Shown here piece by piece: positions 35,353-45,309 of a stretch of DNA of 64,000 nucleotides. The position numbers were made by a program, and so were the translations under genes. Under the pieces are notes generated by a model. The model was not told where the DNA came from, made no database searches, and worked only from the letters and a program-made list of their open reading frames with translations. Numbering within the stretch: position 1 is the first letter of the stretch; every line of letters starts with the position of its first letter. Source of the stretch: Dermanyssus gallinae (lineage: Eukaryota > Arthropoda > Arachnida > Mesostigmata > Dermanyssidae); assembly GCA_003439945.1 (NCBI GenBank), contig QVRM01002377.1, positions 1,252,001 to 1,316,000 on the forward strand, written 5' to 3'.

Positions 35353-36391
35353 AACCACTAGATCGCGTGCACGTGTCGTGTGCAATGTCGATAGAATAAA
35401 TGTCCGCCGGTTAGACTCACCTGTAAGTGGGCCTAGCCGGGCGTAGCGACTTACGTCGCCGACCAGGTCCAGCCGGCAAGTGAGGAGTAATGTACGGCTG
35501 TTGATTCGGTGTGCTCAATCAGCTCGTACGGTGAGAAATGACGACGACGACGACGACGAAGGCGGACGAACGATGATGATGGCGGCAGCGATAACGGCGG
35601 CGACCGGTAATGCCGTGGCGCCCGATCCCCGACGACCACGAGAACTGGATAATCGCATTTTTCGAACAAATGGTTTTGTGTGACTTCCTCGAGTCCGGTC
35701 GGTTTGCATCTGTCTTGCATCCGTCTTGGAGGTTTTGGAGTTGCTGCTCACATACAGCCTACCCTACACAGCGATATCGCAGCTAGCGAGTCGCAGCCAG
35801 AAAGTCATGAATAATTAAGAGAAAGCGGGCATGGGCATCGATAACTCGAGTAAGCTTTGCTGGTAACTCTCTTATTGATACGCAGATGAATACTGGTTTA
35901 TACAAAATAAATATGATTAGAGATCCTTGTTCCTGTTAGCCATTCCTCTTCAATTGAAATCATAAAGCTTACTTTATGTGCTCACCACCCGGAACGCCCA
36001 ATGCGTGTTGACTATTGAAGCTATACTGACACGCCACCCAACGCGGGGTGTTTTTACTGGGTACGAGGCAACAGTTGATGCGAGTGCAAAAGCATACACT
36101 AGCAACTTGCATCACATTGTAACTGCGCATATGACTTTGAATTATATACGCAGCTACTACAAGTAAATGATCCACGTACAAAGATAGTTCTATTTTTAAG
36201 GATGAAACAACTCTTAGAAAAACTCTCTTCTCAGAAAAGAAATGCCCATAGACCTGCGCGGTCGCCCCGCTGTAAATATCCTTGGCTAGGCGCCAGGCGT
36301 GCACATTACTGATGTTTCCTAAGAAGCAAGGAAGTACTATTTCTGAACACTGCTCTCAATACATTTCCTTTCTTGAACAGCAGTTTTAAAA

Positions 36392-36559
36392 ATGTTTTAT
36401 AAGACAGAACTCGCAAAAAAAAGACTGCTTAAGGCAACTGAAACGTTATACTCATTAAAAGAATTACTCAGGTATGATCTTAAAGCGGATAGTAATGCTT
36501 CAGCGGACGTCCAACCAATTTATGGTTCGTCTTCAGTAGACCCGAGGGGCGGTTGTTGA
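36392..36559 (+). CDS. Unrecognised small open frame
   Basis: ATG at 36392 gives 55 codons to TGA (36557-36559), reading MFYKTELAKKRLLKATETL then YSLKELLRYDLKADSNA. It is Lys/Leu-rich, helix-like and more protein-like than most frames nearby. A donor-like CAG/GTATGA occurs inside near 36470. It could be an exon or a transposon scrap. No family recognised. Confidence 0.25.
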   Translation: MFYKTELAKKRLLKATETLYSLKELLRYDLKADSNASADVQPIYGSSSVDPRGGC

Positions 36560-36809
36560 CAATGGCAGTCAAGCTCGAACTTGCAAAACAAATACAGCAG
36601 GTTAATAATGATGTCGCTAATCTTGTTTTTCTTTATCTATGTAACTCTAGTGAGTATATTAACGTCAATTATTTATACAAATCTGTTGTCTTCTGTACTG
36701 CGTTGTTTACCACTCCAGCGAACGAAATAATGCAAGCGCCGAACATTCAACTGCATGGTATTTAACGGTTTACTGCGAGCGATACCAGCAGGTACGCGCT
36801 CTACAGTCC

Positions 36810-37073
36810 TCATCGATAGCCATGTATGATATACCTTGTGTACACATGGCGACTATCGCAAGCAACCCTATCCAAAAGGTGACGTAACTTGAATATCTCT
36901 AAATCTTCAACTTCTTTTTTAGCCTGCCGTATGATTGTATTCAAATTGACCACTTGTCTGGTTGGCTCGGTACGTTGCTTCGTCGGTCGAATTCTAGCTA
37001 CCTTAACAATAGGTGTCGCTCTGACAGTAAGCGTATGCAGCAGTTTTGTTAAACTAGATTGGCCAACAATCAA
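36810..37073 (-). CDS. Unrecognised open frame
   Basis: 87 codons reading RATPIVKVARIRPTKQR then VVNLNTIIRQAKKEVEDLE and FKLRHLLDRVACDSRHV. The composition is charged and balanced, unlike random AT-rich frames. No repeat or known domain is visible. It could be an exon of a minus-strand gene whose other exons are not seen. Confidence 0.25.
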   Translation of the reverse strand: MIVGQSSLTKLLHTLTVRATPIVKVARIRPTKQRTEPTRQVVNLNTIIRQAKKEVEDLEIFKLRHLLDRVACDSRHVYTRYIIHGYR

Positions 37074-37316
37074 GTAAGGAAGATGCAGGTCAACGATTTA
37101 CCCTGGAGTACGCACATGTATACCCTCGACCGTCTTCGGCGAAGAAACAGCTGGAAACGCGTTAGTGGTGTTTCTCTAACAAGGGGGCACCGACTCATCC
37201 TTGTTAAAGAAACTTCACCAATATTAAGCTGCAGCTAATCAAGACCCTAGGTAGCTTGAGAAAGATGCATAACCAGTTAAGTAACAGCACTGTTTCTTAG
37301 ATGAACATCTCTTTGG

Positions 37317-37318
<2 letters not shown>

Positions 37319-37347
<29 letters not shown>

Positions 37348-37348
37348 T
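37319..37348. repeat. (TA)n microsatellite
   Basis: Alternating TA, about 29 bp. Confidence 0.95.
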
Positions 37349-37469
37349 ACCATGTTAAGGCAACACCGTACATGTTTTGAAATAGGTGTTGGAAGTGTAC
37401 CTAAAGGATTTACTTAAGTTTAAGGCTGGCTGTTTCTTTTTTGTAAACAAGTAAGTTAAATTATGATCA

Positions 37470-39300
37470 GGTATGAGTTCTCTGGTCCATTGCCCGTGCT
37501 TCCTTTGCTCCTCCCAGTCATACTGTCAGGAAGCCATGGTTGCGACTCTGAGATCTGCATGGTAAAGTGATTCCTCTGGACTCTGTGCCCTCTTTTCGCT
37601 TGCCAGCAGATCTCAGATAAAAATTCTAGGTAGGACTAGGACGGCTTCCGTCAAGGTCGTGTTGTACCACCGAGTCACCTTTATGGCCATTATCCTCTAG
37701 ATCGAGCGGAGTTTGTGCCGGTTCTTGGCTGTTCGAATGATCATGTCGATCCAGACCAGAGCAGCATATAGTGCGATATATAGTGTTGGACTTTACCTTC
37801 TAAATAGTGCAGGTGAGCTGATACCCGTGAGGGATTACTCCAAGTATACTCAGGGATATACGTGAGACCCGTATCCAGGATTACTCCAAAGAATTTCGCG
37901 GGCGGCCAGCCACGGATATCGAAATTCCACTTATCCTCTTCCTGACAGTGAGGTAGCGTGGTAAAGTGCTTTATTCAAAATTAAAAATTATCGTAGGCCA
38001 AGGTTAGACTCTATGCTCTTAGGTGGGTACGGCACTCCGGTGGTGACCTTGTATGTCCTGTCCCCCATATCAAAGCTTTGCAAACTTTTGCACAACCAGT
38101 AGGATGAGCAGAATGGAGTTTCTAGTTATTAGTGGTTTCGTTCAATGGCAGCACTTGCTTCAGTGCGCCTAGAGTGGACCGACCCCGCTTGAAGTCGTGC
38201 TGAGCGTTCAAGGGGGCCTGTTTGGTCTTAGGTTCTTTGTCGAGACGCCGAACAATTGTGTTTTCCGGTACCTTCCCCATTGTAGTAAGGCGACGGATAG
38301 GCCTGTAGACCGATAAGCCTATCTTCCCATCAGTTTTAGCGATAAACCATACCCCCCCAAATCACAGGAAAGTTCCTTCTTATTGCAGCCTGTTAACGAG
38401 TTGCTTGAATATTTCAGGCCATCGCTCTACAAAAAGCTAAGCCACTTTTGGAGGAATTCCGTCTGGCCCCGGGGCTTTACCCGGCGCCAGGCTTTCCTAA
38501 GCCGACTCCACCTCATCCAGGGTTATGTAAGAAACCCCTCGCCCGCCCTTAGTGGCCTATGTAGCAAAATACCTGCAAAGACGTCTCTGTTAACTTGCGG
38601 TGGCGGCCGGTAAAGCAGGCCTCATGCGTCTGCCTCTACCGAATGTGTTCTTGCCCCGACCTTTTGGCGATCCAGGAGCAAGCACAGGCGTGCATTCAGT
38701 TAGCTTATACGGATGCCTTCCGGAACATATAAATGTTTGAATTTCGCCACTATTTTGGTAGAACACGTCTAATCAACTCAGCCTGTGGCGGCCCGCTGCC
38801 TTCTAGGCCCATATCAAAAGCTGGATTATCTTCTGTTTGGTCTGAAGCTTGTCCAAAGGAAGGGGAGCCCCTCACCTATAACCTCCTACAGTTTCGTCTT
38901 GTCCAGCCGGCTCATTGGCAACCGTTGGTCTGATCGAGGCACCCTACTCCCAGGAAAGCTCAGCCAGAGTAAAATAACTGTATCGCTCTCTACCCTCCAG
39001 GTATTCACCTTAGAGAGGGCGGCTTCCAATCACAACGAGTTCTACGTGGGAATCCTGCATGTCTCTTGTGAACATTGAGGTTCCCCTATCGCTGACGATC
39101 GCCTGGCCAACTTCGCTATTTACTCCTGGAGTATCCGCGCTCTTGCCGTGGTTATCCGACTACTATGCCCCGGGACTGAAGTCCCCGCTAGTAGTTGTTT
39201 TTCTCTACGTGTTCCCAAGTACCAACATTTTGACATTGGGCTGTCTCGTGTTCACTATCTCGTGCTGTGCCTTTGTCCGCTTTTCTGGTCTCTTCTATCT
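37470..39300 (-). pseudogene. R1-like LINE ORF2, degenerate
   Basis: Minus-strand frames in order: endonuclease GDFSPGA near 39175 and TSMFTRDMQDSHVELV near 39040, then LAPGKAPGPDGIPPKV near 38470. RT fingers follow (YRPIRRLTTMGKVPENTIVRRL), with AQHDFKRGRSTLGALKQVL near 38160-38200. R1-type text lies near 37600-37750 (WIDMIIRTAKNRHKLRSIQR, then RWYNTTLTEAVLVLPRI). GDFN has become GDFS and the HGFR block is HDFK. There are many frameshifts and stops. It is flanked on both sides by (TA)n tracts. The endonuclease segment at 38.80-38.90 kb is clearly homologous to the window-end fragment at 63.87-64.0 kb. Confidence 0.75.
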
Positions 39301-39325
39301 TCAGGCAGGGCAGACCATGTCGTTT

Positions 39326-39328
<3 letters not shown>

Positions 39329-39380
<52 letters not shown>

Positions 39381-39417
39381 TATTTTTTATTTGTTTTTAC
39401 ATCACCTTTCGGTATAT

Positions 39418-39466
<49 letters not shown>
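39329..39466. repeat. Two (TA)n tracts with a 40-bp spacer
   Basis: Alternating AT at 39329-39376 and TA at about 39418-39466. Confidence 0.95.
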
Positions 39467-39470
<4 letters not shown>

Positions 39471-39975
39471 AAAGCACTCAGACTGTGCGGTATTAAGCAT
39501 AAGGCTTTTTAGTGCGGATAAGTGATTAGAGCATTAGAAGGTGTTGTGAGCACCACCTGCTTGGGAACCTTGGCATAGCTTTTTTGACGGCCCAGCGACA
39601 AAGAAGCACTAAAAAGCCTAAAGCCGTGTAAGGCCACAAGGCGCCCGCATAACCGACAACATCGGCAACAAAGCGGAAATGATGCAAACGAGAACACGGT
39701 ATCTCGACTCGATGACGTAAAACGACATCATTGACGACACAGGAAGGCTTAGACGCCACCACCGCGACCATCACCACTAATACGGCTCGACCTATGCCTA
39801 CAATCCGTTCCGACGCTATTGGGTTGCCCGGCCGGATTCCATTAGGCGATGTCGAAGTTATATGTTCAGTAGGGCTGGCAAAAAAAGACTTGCCATAAAA
39901 GCGCGCATTTATAGTGGCACGGTTTGCTTGCGGCGCAGCGAAAGTGTTTCCGTAACCGATAATATATAGCTGCAT

Positions 39976-40035
<60 letters not shown>

Positions 40036-40290
40036 TAATAAATCATCACAATATGTCTATATATATTCATAATACGCGCTTTATTTACAATAAAGGGAAG
40101 ATGTACATCACAAAATATCACAACATTCATGCATAGGTTCGGGTGGCTCTCCAAGGAAACAGGAACATTACAATTTGTTTTTCACTATGCATTTCAGTTC
40201 GTAGCGAACCTTAGATCGCGTATGCGAATGTCTACAGTTGAACACTTGACAACATAATTCTTCATTTTGTATGACCTTTTGTAAGCATTT
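39467..40290. other. Stretch with an unassigned minus frame and (TA)n
   Basis: A minus frame at 39526-39975 (149 codons, with GIRPGNPIASERIVGIGRAV) is open but unrecognised and is probably chance or an old relic. A (TA)n tract follows at 39975-40032. Confidence 0.4.
39975..40032. repeat. (TA)n microsatellite
   Basis: Alternating TA, 58 bp with one interruption. Confidence 0.95.
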
Positions 40291-40920
40291 TTAGTCCAGT
40301 TCTTTAAAAACATCAACTATGTCCTCTACGTGTCTGTCTTTTCGTGGCACACCGCAACGAAATGCAGGTTTATCAACAAATGTCTTTAAAACATTTTGCA
40401 ATAATTGTCGATCCTTCTCGTTGCTTGGAAACCATGCAGGGGATGCATACGTCAGTACTGATTTGACATAGATATTAAATAATTGCATATACAATTCAGC
40501 ATCTCTCAGAACAAAGGATCTGAGAATCCAATTACACCTTCTCGTCGCTTTCAGTGCCACCTCTCTACTTTGTTCTGAGAATTTTAAATCAGGGATCATA
40601 ACAATTCCTAGATCTTTCATAGTGTTCACACGTTCGAGGGGGAAATTATTAATTTTTTTATACAAATCTTGTATTTTTTCGACCAAAATGCATTGTTTTG
40701 CATTTCGGGATTGAACGTTTCAGATCTAAACGTTGTGATCAGTCATAGAAATCGTGTATACATTTTTGCACCAATTCGCAGTCTGCTACTGAGTTCGAAC
40801 GACCATAGATCTTGACGTCATAGGCATAGACCATAAGTGAGACCTCAATGAGTTTGTGTTCAATTTGTAACATAGGCAGCCTAGTATTGTGCCTTGCGGA
40901 CAACGAGACGTAACTTTAGC
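40291..40920 (-). pseudogene. LINE reverse transcriptase fragment (jockey/CR1-type)
   Basis: The minus strand reads AAKVTSRCPQGTILGC (motif B) near 40890-40920. YAYDVKIYGRSNSVADCELVQKCIHDFY follows at 40760-40830, where motif C YADD is YAYD. In the frame 40291-40686 are MKDLGIVMIPDLKFSEQSREV, RRCNWILRSFVLRDAELYMQLFNIYVKSVLTYASPAWFP and a C-terminal thumb. There is one stop or frameshift between the two parts. It is cut off upstream by the 3' end of the CR1-like element at about 40930. Confidence 0.75.
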
Positions 40921-40927
40921 AGCTAAT

Positions 40928-41248
40928 GATAATTCAATTCAATTCAAATGCATCTTTATTTTGTCAAAGGGGGGACAATATTTACATTTTAGAAACCGTT
41001 ACCTAGATACATACAATAGTCAGTTTACTTGTGTAGCGACATTTGCACTGTTAGCGTTTCAAGTTCTCATTGCCGTCGCCATCCGCCACGAAAACATGTT
41101 ATTTACACGATTGAACATGCGATAATCCGCTCTGGACTGAAGTTCCCGAATATAGCATATCAGAATAGAATTTCGAGCAATGTTACACCTTATCGAGACA
41201 CGACGAAGGAATCTTCTCTGTACACTTTCCATTGCTTTATAAGCTTTT
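40928..41248 (-). pseudogene. CR1-like LINE 3' end with pentamer tail
   Basis: The minus strand encodes YKAMESVQRRFLRRVS, SILICYIRELQSRADYRMFNRVNNMFSW and a stop, the standard end of CR1/jockey-like ORF2. The 3' UTR has AATAAA near 40963, and the tail is a GAATT microsatellite at 40931-40945. It is probably the distal end of the CR1-like element whose remainder lies at 45310-49821, separated from it by the SGNH LINE insertion. Confidence 0.7.
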
Positions 41249-41333
41249 CATTCATTTATTAATCACATTTGTTAGGTATATAGTCAAATATTATACATAA
41301 AAACACGGTCACTGAGCCAGCCTGGCCAGTGAT

Positions 41334-44110
41334 TCAACTCTCCCCCGCATGATATCTCCCACAAGCTCTCCCACACCTGTTACAGATGCATTCTTCTGCC
41401 GGCTCATGGTACCCTTGAGTTTTACAGAGAACATGGTGAAAGCCGTGCACTGCATAGCGTACTACGACACTGCGGTTAGTACGATGCAGTCCCTTCCACG
41501 CATTGTTTGTCATTGCACCCGTACTAAAGAAGTCGGGGTCCACGTCTGACATTCTCACCTCCCACTGACAGATAAAATCTCTGTAGGCCTGTGTTTCCGG
41601 CAACCGGAACTGGCGTTGCAGGTCTTCTATGAAGAGCGGGGTACCGGCGAGTAAATAGACCAGACGATTGCGGCACGACGTGTGGAGGTCGAGCACTCGC
41701 TTGAGAAAGGCGGGTTTCACTCGATCAAGCCTCGCGAGCTGGGCCACGCTCCAGTTCTCCCAGATTACATTACAGAATACATCACATCGCTGTATGCCGT
41801 ACGATGCTATAGGCGCGATCTTAAGGTTGAAAGGTCTTAGCGCCGTGTTGAGGGAAAGAAGCGTGGGTTTCTCAATTCCGACGCCTGCTACGAGAGCTTT
41901 TCTGACCCTCTCGGCGATGTGCTCGGTAAACGACGTACCGGAGGTCGGGAGAGAGAGGCCAAGATACGGAAAGTTTTTGACATACTCCAGTGATGTGGAG
42001 TACAGCCATAGCTCATCGCTCGCCGCGAGTCGACCAGCTTTACGGAACTTCATGGCCTTGGTCTTGCCGATGTTGATCTCGAGTCCGACATCAGCCACGA
42101 ACTGCTTGAGCCTCGCCAGGCTCTGCTGCACCTTGAATCGGCTTGTTCCATTTATCGCGAGATCGTCTGCGTAGAGCAGAATGTCTGGGCGGACGGACTC
42201 TCGAGTGCCCACGATGCGTCGCGGAAGATCGTTGAGCAGGATGGAGAACAGCAGCGGGCTTAAGTTGTCCCCCTGCGCGACTTCCGTCGTTTGCACAAAG
42301 GGGTATAATTCAGTTACCCCATCCTGTATGGTAATCGGGTTTTCCTGCAGGATTGCCCCGATGAGCTGGAGGATGTTGGCAGGCACGCCCGCTTTAGCCA
42401 ACTTGAAGATAATCGTGTCTCTGGGAGCTCCATCAAAGGCCGGGCGAAAATCCACAAAGACGGCGTACAGGAATTGCTTGGCGTGCTTGGACTGCATCAC
42501 TCCCCAAACCCTGGCCAGCAGAATCTCACACGCAGTCAGTGTGGACCTGCCTGCGCGGAAGCCGTGCTGCTCATTCGGGATGGCGCCGAGAGCCTCGAGG
42601 AGGTGAGACAGGCGGGCGGTGGGGATGGCAGAGAGCAGCTTGTAGCAGCAGCTCTTTTTGGCGATCCCACGCCACGAGCTGGGCTCTCTGGGGTTGCCCT
42701 TTCCCTTCGGGATGACTGCTAGATGAGCACTCTGCCAGTCGCTGGGGAGGAGACCTTCGCGCAGACTAGCGCTAAAAAGGGCGGTCCAGCAAGGAGCGAG
42801 TATCATGGCCTCCTTGAGGTGCTCATTACGGACTTGGTCGGGACCGGCGGCCTTGTTGGGACGGAGTCGTTGGATAGCGCCAAGCACCTCGGTGAGAGAA
42901 AACTCTGCGGAGAGTGAATCCCGTAGCAGCATTGTTGTCTCGTCCCAGGCCGCTTCGTAGTGGAGGATGCCGCGCGGGATGGTGTTGGCCGACGCAAACA
43001 TGCGGCTGAAGTGGGAGATGAGCGCCGATGAGTTGATGGGGCAGGTGGGAGATTCGTGGCGGTGGAGCCACTTGTACGGTCGTCGCTCTGCCTCAAGCAA
43101 CAGCGCGGACTTCTTTCGTTCCAGGTACTTATCGCGTTCAGCTTGGTACGTCCGGCGACACCAACTCTTGAGAATGATGAAGAGTGGCCGCATCCACGGG
43201 TAAAGTGCGGCTAGGAGGCGAGCGCTGAGCTGGGCCTGGTTGGCTGCTTTGCACGCGCTGTTGAACCATGGACTCCCCCTTCTCGGCTTACTAAGACCAG
43301 CTGCGTATCTCAACAGCTCCGTAAGAGCTTTGGCATATTGGTCAATGCCTGGAGCTCCCGGCACGGGGAAGACCTCGTGAAGGCGTTCCCGTAGGTGGTG
43401 CAAGCTAATATGCTTGGCCAGCGGAGGTGGGCGGGGAGCAGGAGTCTTACCAGATGGCAGGAAGACTCTCACAGCCGTTGGCAGATGATTCTTAAAATGT
43501 CCTCCGCTGCGGAGGGGGTTGTCAACACCGAGGTAGGACACCTGCTCGAATGGCAAGCTTACCGCGAATACATCTATAACAGATGATCCCATGTGACCAT
43601 CGATGGTTGGGCTTGCGGCATCGGTGACAACCCAACAGTCCGAGTCGGCCAGGGTGTCCAGGTGAATTCTCGTGCGCAGATTGGCTGGGCGGTCCAGCCT
43701 ACTGTTGAAATCCCCGGTGACGATGATGGCCGCATCGCTGTCTAACGCACTGAAGCACCGGGTCAGCTTTTCAAACAGCACCGTCGAGTTCTCCTTGGAC
43801 GACGTACCACGTAGCCTAAGATGATGTTTAGCCGCAAACCTTGGATCACGACCATGTCTTCCTCAGCAAGAAGTACCTCAACATCGCCCAGCCGCTGGTT
43901 ATAGCACACGGAGACACCGCCGCTGGGTCGGCCGGGACCTGCAGGCCGGATTGCGGGGAAGTGCGCGCAGTAGAAGCCGGGAATGTTGAAGGAGGTCGTG
44001 GCTCAAGTCTCCGTCAGTACAAGAACGTCAATGCCCTCAAACGCGGAGGACGCGAGGAGGTCGAGTGTTAGAATCCCGTCGCAGTTCCATTGTGCAACTA
44101 GGAGCGGTTT
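41334..44110 (-). CDS. LINE ORF2: APE endonuclease plus reverse transcriptase
   Basis: The frame opens at 44110 and overlaps the end of the ORF1 frame. VAQWNCDGILTLDLLAS at 44100-44050 and LVLTET near 44010 are the endonuclease start. A TGA (44005-44003) and a frameshift near 43800 interrupt it. From 43781 an 815-codon frame is intact: GDFNSRLDRP (residues 23-32), SSVIDVFAVS, NKAAGPDQVRNEHLKEA, EQHGFRAGRSTLTACE, and motif A AVFVDFRPAFD (around 440). Motif B region is QGDNLSPLLFS, motif C LLYADDLAING is at 536-546, and LDRVKPAFLKRVLDL follows. The C-terminal Cys-rich end is CICNRCGRACGRYH, before TGA at 41334. The RT active site is complete, but the N-terminal endonuclease is broken. Confidence 0.9.
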
Positions 44111-44475
44111 CTACTGCGGCCCCTCCCCTTGCTCCGGGGTCTGCTGCGGCGGGTGCTGTTCCGAAGAGCCGCGGCGAGGCGGTCGTACAGAGTGTCCCTC
44201 GGTGACGCGCGGAACTCCGAGTTATCCTGCATGTCCTTCTGGTGCTTCGCTTCGTAGCGGGGACGGTGGCGGCGCCGAGTTTGAGCACCTCGGATCTCGC
44301 CAGAAGACCGGTTGGAGCTCTGGGAGGAGCTCTCGCGCAGAAGCTGCCGGAGAGCAGCCTTGATGTCGTCCACGGCGCTCTTGTCCTCGCTGTGTTTGTC
44401 TTTTGTGCCCGAGTGCTTAGACTGATGGGTAGTTTGGTCGTTGCTGACCTTGGAAGGATCCCTTAGGGACACTCC
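44098..44475 (-). CDS. LINE ORF1 distal part, Ser/Arg-rich basic tail
   Basis: In the same frame as the SGNH part and separated from it by one TAA. About 125 codons, starting after GGA with GTG (44472). It is hydrophilic and basic, with RESSSQSSNRSSGE, RRRHRPRYEAKHQKD and an end RSRPRSKGRGRSRNRS before TAG at 44100-44098. The composition suits nucleic-acid binding. It has no own ATG near its start, so it is probably the C-terminal third of one ORF1 of about 385 codons, split by mutation or readthrough of the TAA. It overlaps the ORF2 frame (-1) by a few codons. Confidence 0.6.
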   Translation of the reverse strand, partial: GVSLRDPSKVSNDQTTHQSKHSGTKDKHSEDKSAVDDIKAALRQLLRESSSQSSNRSSGEIRGAQTRRRHRPRYEAKHQKDMQDNSEFRASPRDTLYDRLAAALRNSTRRSRPRSKGRGRSRNRS

Positions 44476-45255
44476 TTAAAAATCCTTTACCCGTCGGGCG
44501 ATCGCCAGGGCCGCTTTCTTGGCCGGCTCACCCTTGTAGCTGTAGGAGCCGCGTTCAACCACCTGACGCTGGATCTGGGTGAGGGGCACGTACACGAAGC
44601 CGGCAGCCGTGGCGCGCAGCGATAGGGCTTCGTTGGCAGCCTTGCAGTTTTGGTTGAAGAGCGGGACGGAGAGCACGCTTAGCTGGGGTCCCGGGCGGAC
44701 CACCTTGAGCTGCTTGGCGAACTCCACAGTGGCCTCGATGAAGTCGTTGCTCTCAAAGTTGCCACACTCGTGGTAGCCGGCGTAAAGCGCTACGCAGACA
44801 GGACCGGGGGCGGCCGTCTCGATGGCGTCCTCGGCCTTCTTGATGATGTCCTTGATGCCCGGCTTTGAGCAGCTGCGGACGATCATGGCAGCCTTCCGCG
44901 GGAGAAGTTGCTTCAGTGCCGGTCTGAAGGCCCCAACAGCGCTGTCGCCGATAAGAAGCGCAGTCTTCTTGGGTGGCTGAGCGAGCGGCTGGGCGCCGGC
45001 AGCCTCTTCTCCGACAAGCTGCATGTCCTCCTCCTTCTCCTGGCGGGGGCGCTTGCAGCTGTCGACCTCCTTCTCGAGGGCCAGCATACGCTGACAGAAA
45101 AACATCATGCAGCTCATCATCTCGTGAGAGATGGCCACCTTCTCCAGACTGGTCATGAACCTCCTGATGTCCATCTTGGCCGCTGGCACAGAACAAAGCG
45201 ACCTTTGTTCTGTGCCAATTTTCGTTCGACACCTGTCTTTGTCTATATGATTCAA
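44476..45255 (-). CDS. LINE ORF1 with SGNH-hydrolase-like domain
   Basis: 259 codons. The first ATG is at 45255. The better conserved start may be the ATG of MDIRRFMTSLEKV (residue 28), after a hairpin. A short helical region with CQRMLALEKEVDSC lies around 54-67. A domain from 96 begins KTALLIGDSAVGAF (GDS at 103-105, block I of SGNH hydrolases), continues with RSCSKPGIKDII and VCVALYAGYHECGNF (the GxND block position), and ends in alternating strand-helix text. ESAT/SGNH-type ORF1 domains are established in CR1/L2-like LINEs. Here the Asn of GxND and the D-x2-H of block V are not evident, so it is probably structural or RNP-related and not an active esterase. Confidence 0.75.
   Translation of the reverse strand: MNHIDKDRCRTKIGTEQRSLCSVPAAKMDIRRFMTSLEKVAISHEMMSCMMFFCQRMLALEKEVDSCKRPRQEKEEDMQLVGEEAAGAQPLAQPPKKTALLIGDSAVGAFRPALKQLLPRKAAMIVRSCSKPGIKDIIKKAEDAIETAAPGPVCVALYAGYHECGNFESNDFIEATVEFAKQLKVVRPGPQLSVLSVPLFNQNCKAANEALSLRATAAGFVYVPLTQIQRQVVERGSYSYKGEPAKKAALAIARRVKDF
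45184..45217. repeat. Perfect hairpin, 15-bp stem, in LINE 5' leader
   Basis: Arms 45184-45198 and 45203-45217 are exact reverse complements with a CGAC loop. The hairpin lies within the first 28 codons of the 259-codon frame, a few bases before the internal ATG of MDIRRF. Confidence 0.95.
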
Positions 45256-45309
45256 GCTATAATATAATCAGCGATTGTGGGCTGACGTAATGAACGTCTA
45301 AATAAAATG

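Larger units (their letters stand above)
34356..37318. other. Stretch with a GC-rich island and small unassigned frames
   Basis: 34580-35760 is GC- and CpG-rich, with GAC trinucleotide runs near 35538-35558 and CA and CATA runs near 35226-35260. On the minus strand a consensus donor CAG/GTGAGT ends at 35421. The island may be a promoter or 5' exon region. Three frames are listed separately. Confidence 0.45.
41249..45309 (-). mobile_element. 4.06-kb LINE with SGNH-like ORF1
   Basis: A nearly complete, GC-rich non-LTR retrotransposon between two copies of ATAAGCTTTT (41239-41248 and 45310-45319), a likely 10-bp target-site duplication. The 3' end (low coordinates) finishes with a short TGAA-type microsatellite (AATAAATGAATG). 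ORF1 and ORF2 follow in the usual order. Its GC content and open frames contrast with the AT-rich decayed LINEs around it, so it is among the youngest insertions here. Damage seen: TAA at 44478-44476, TGA at 44005-44003 and one frameshift near 43800. Confidence 0.8.

Noticed and set aside
39059..39496. Open frames rich in YIYIYI here and elsewhere
   Set aside because: They are translations of (TA)n microsatellites.
41349..45267. Many plus-strand open frames of 60-168 codons over 41.3-45.3 kb
   Set aside because: They are antisense shadows of the GC-rich LINE ORFs on the minus strand and have no recognisable protein text.
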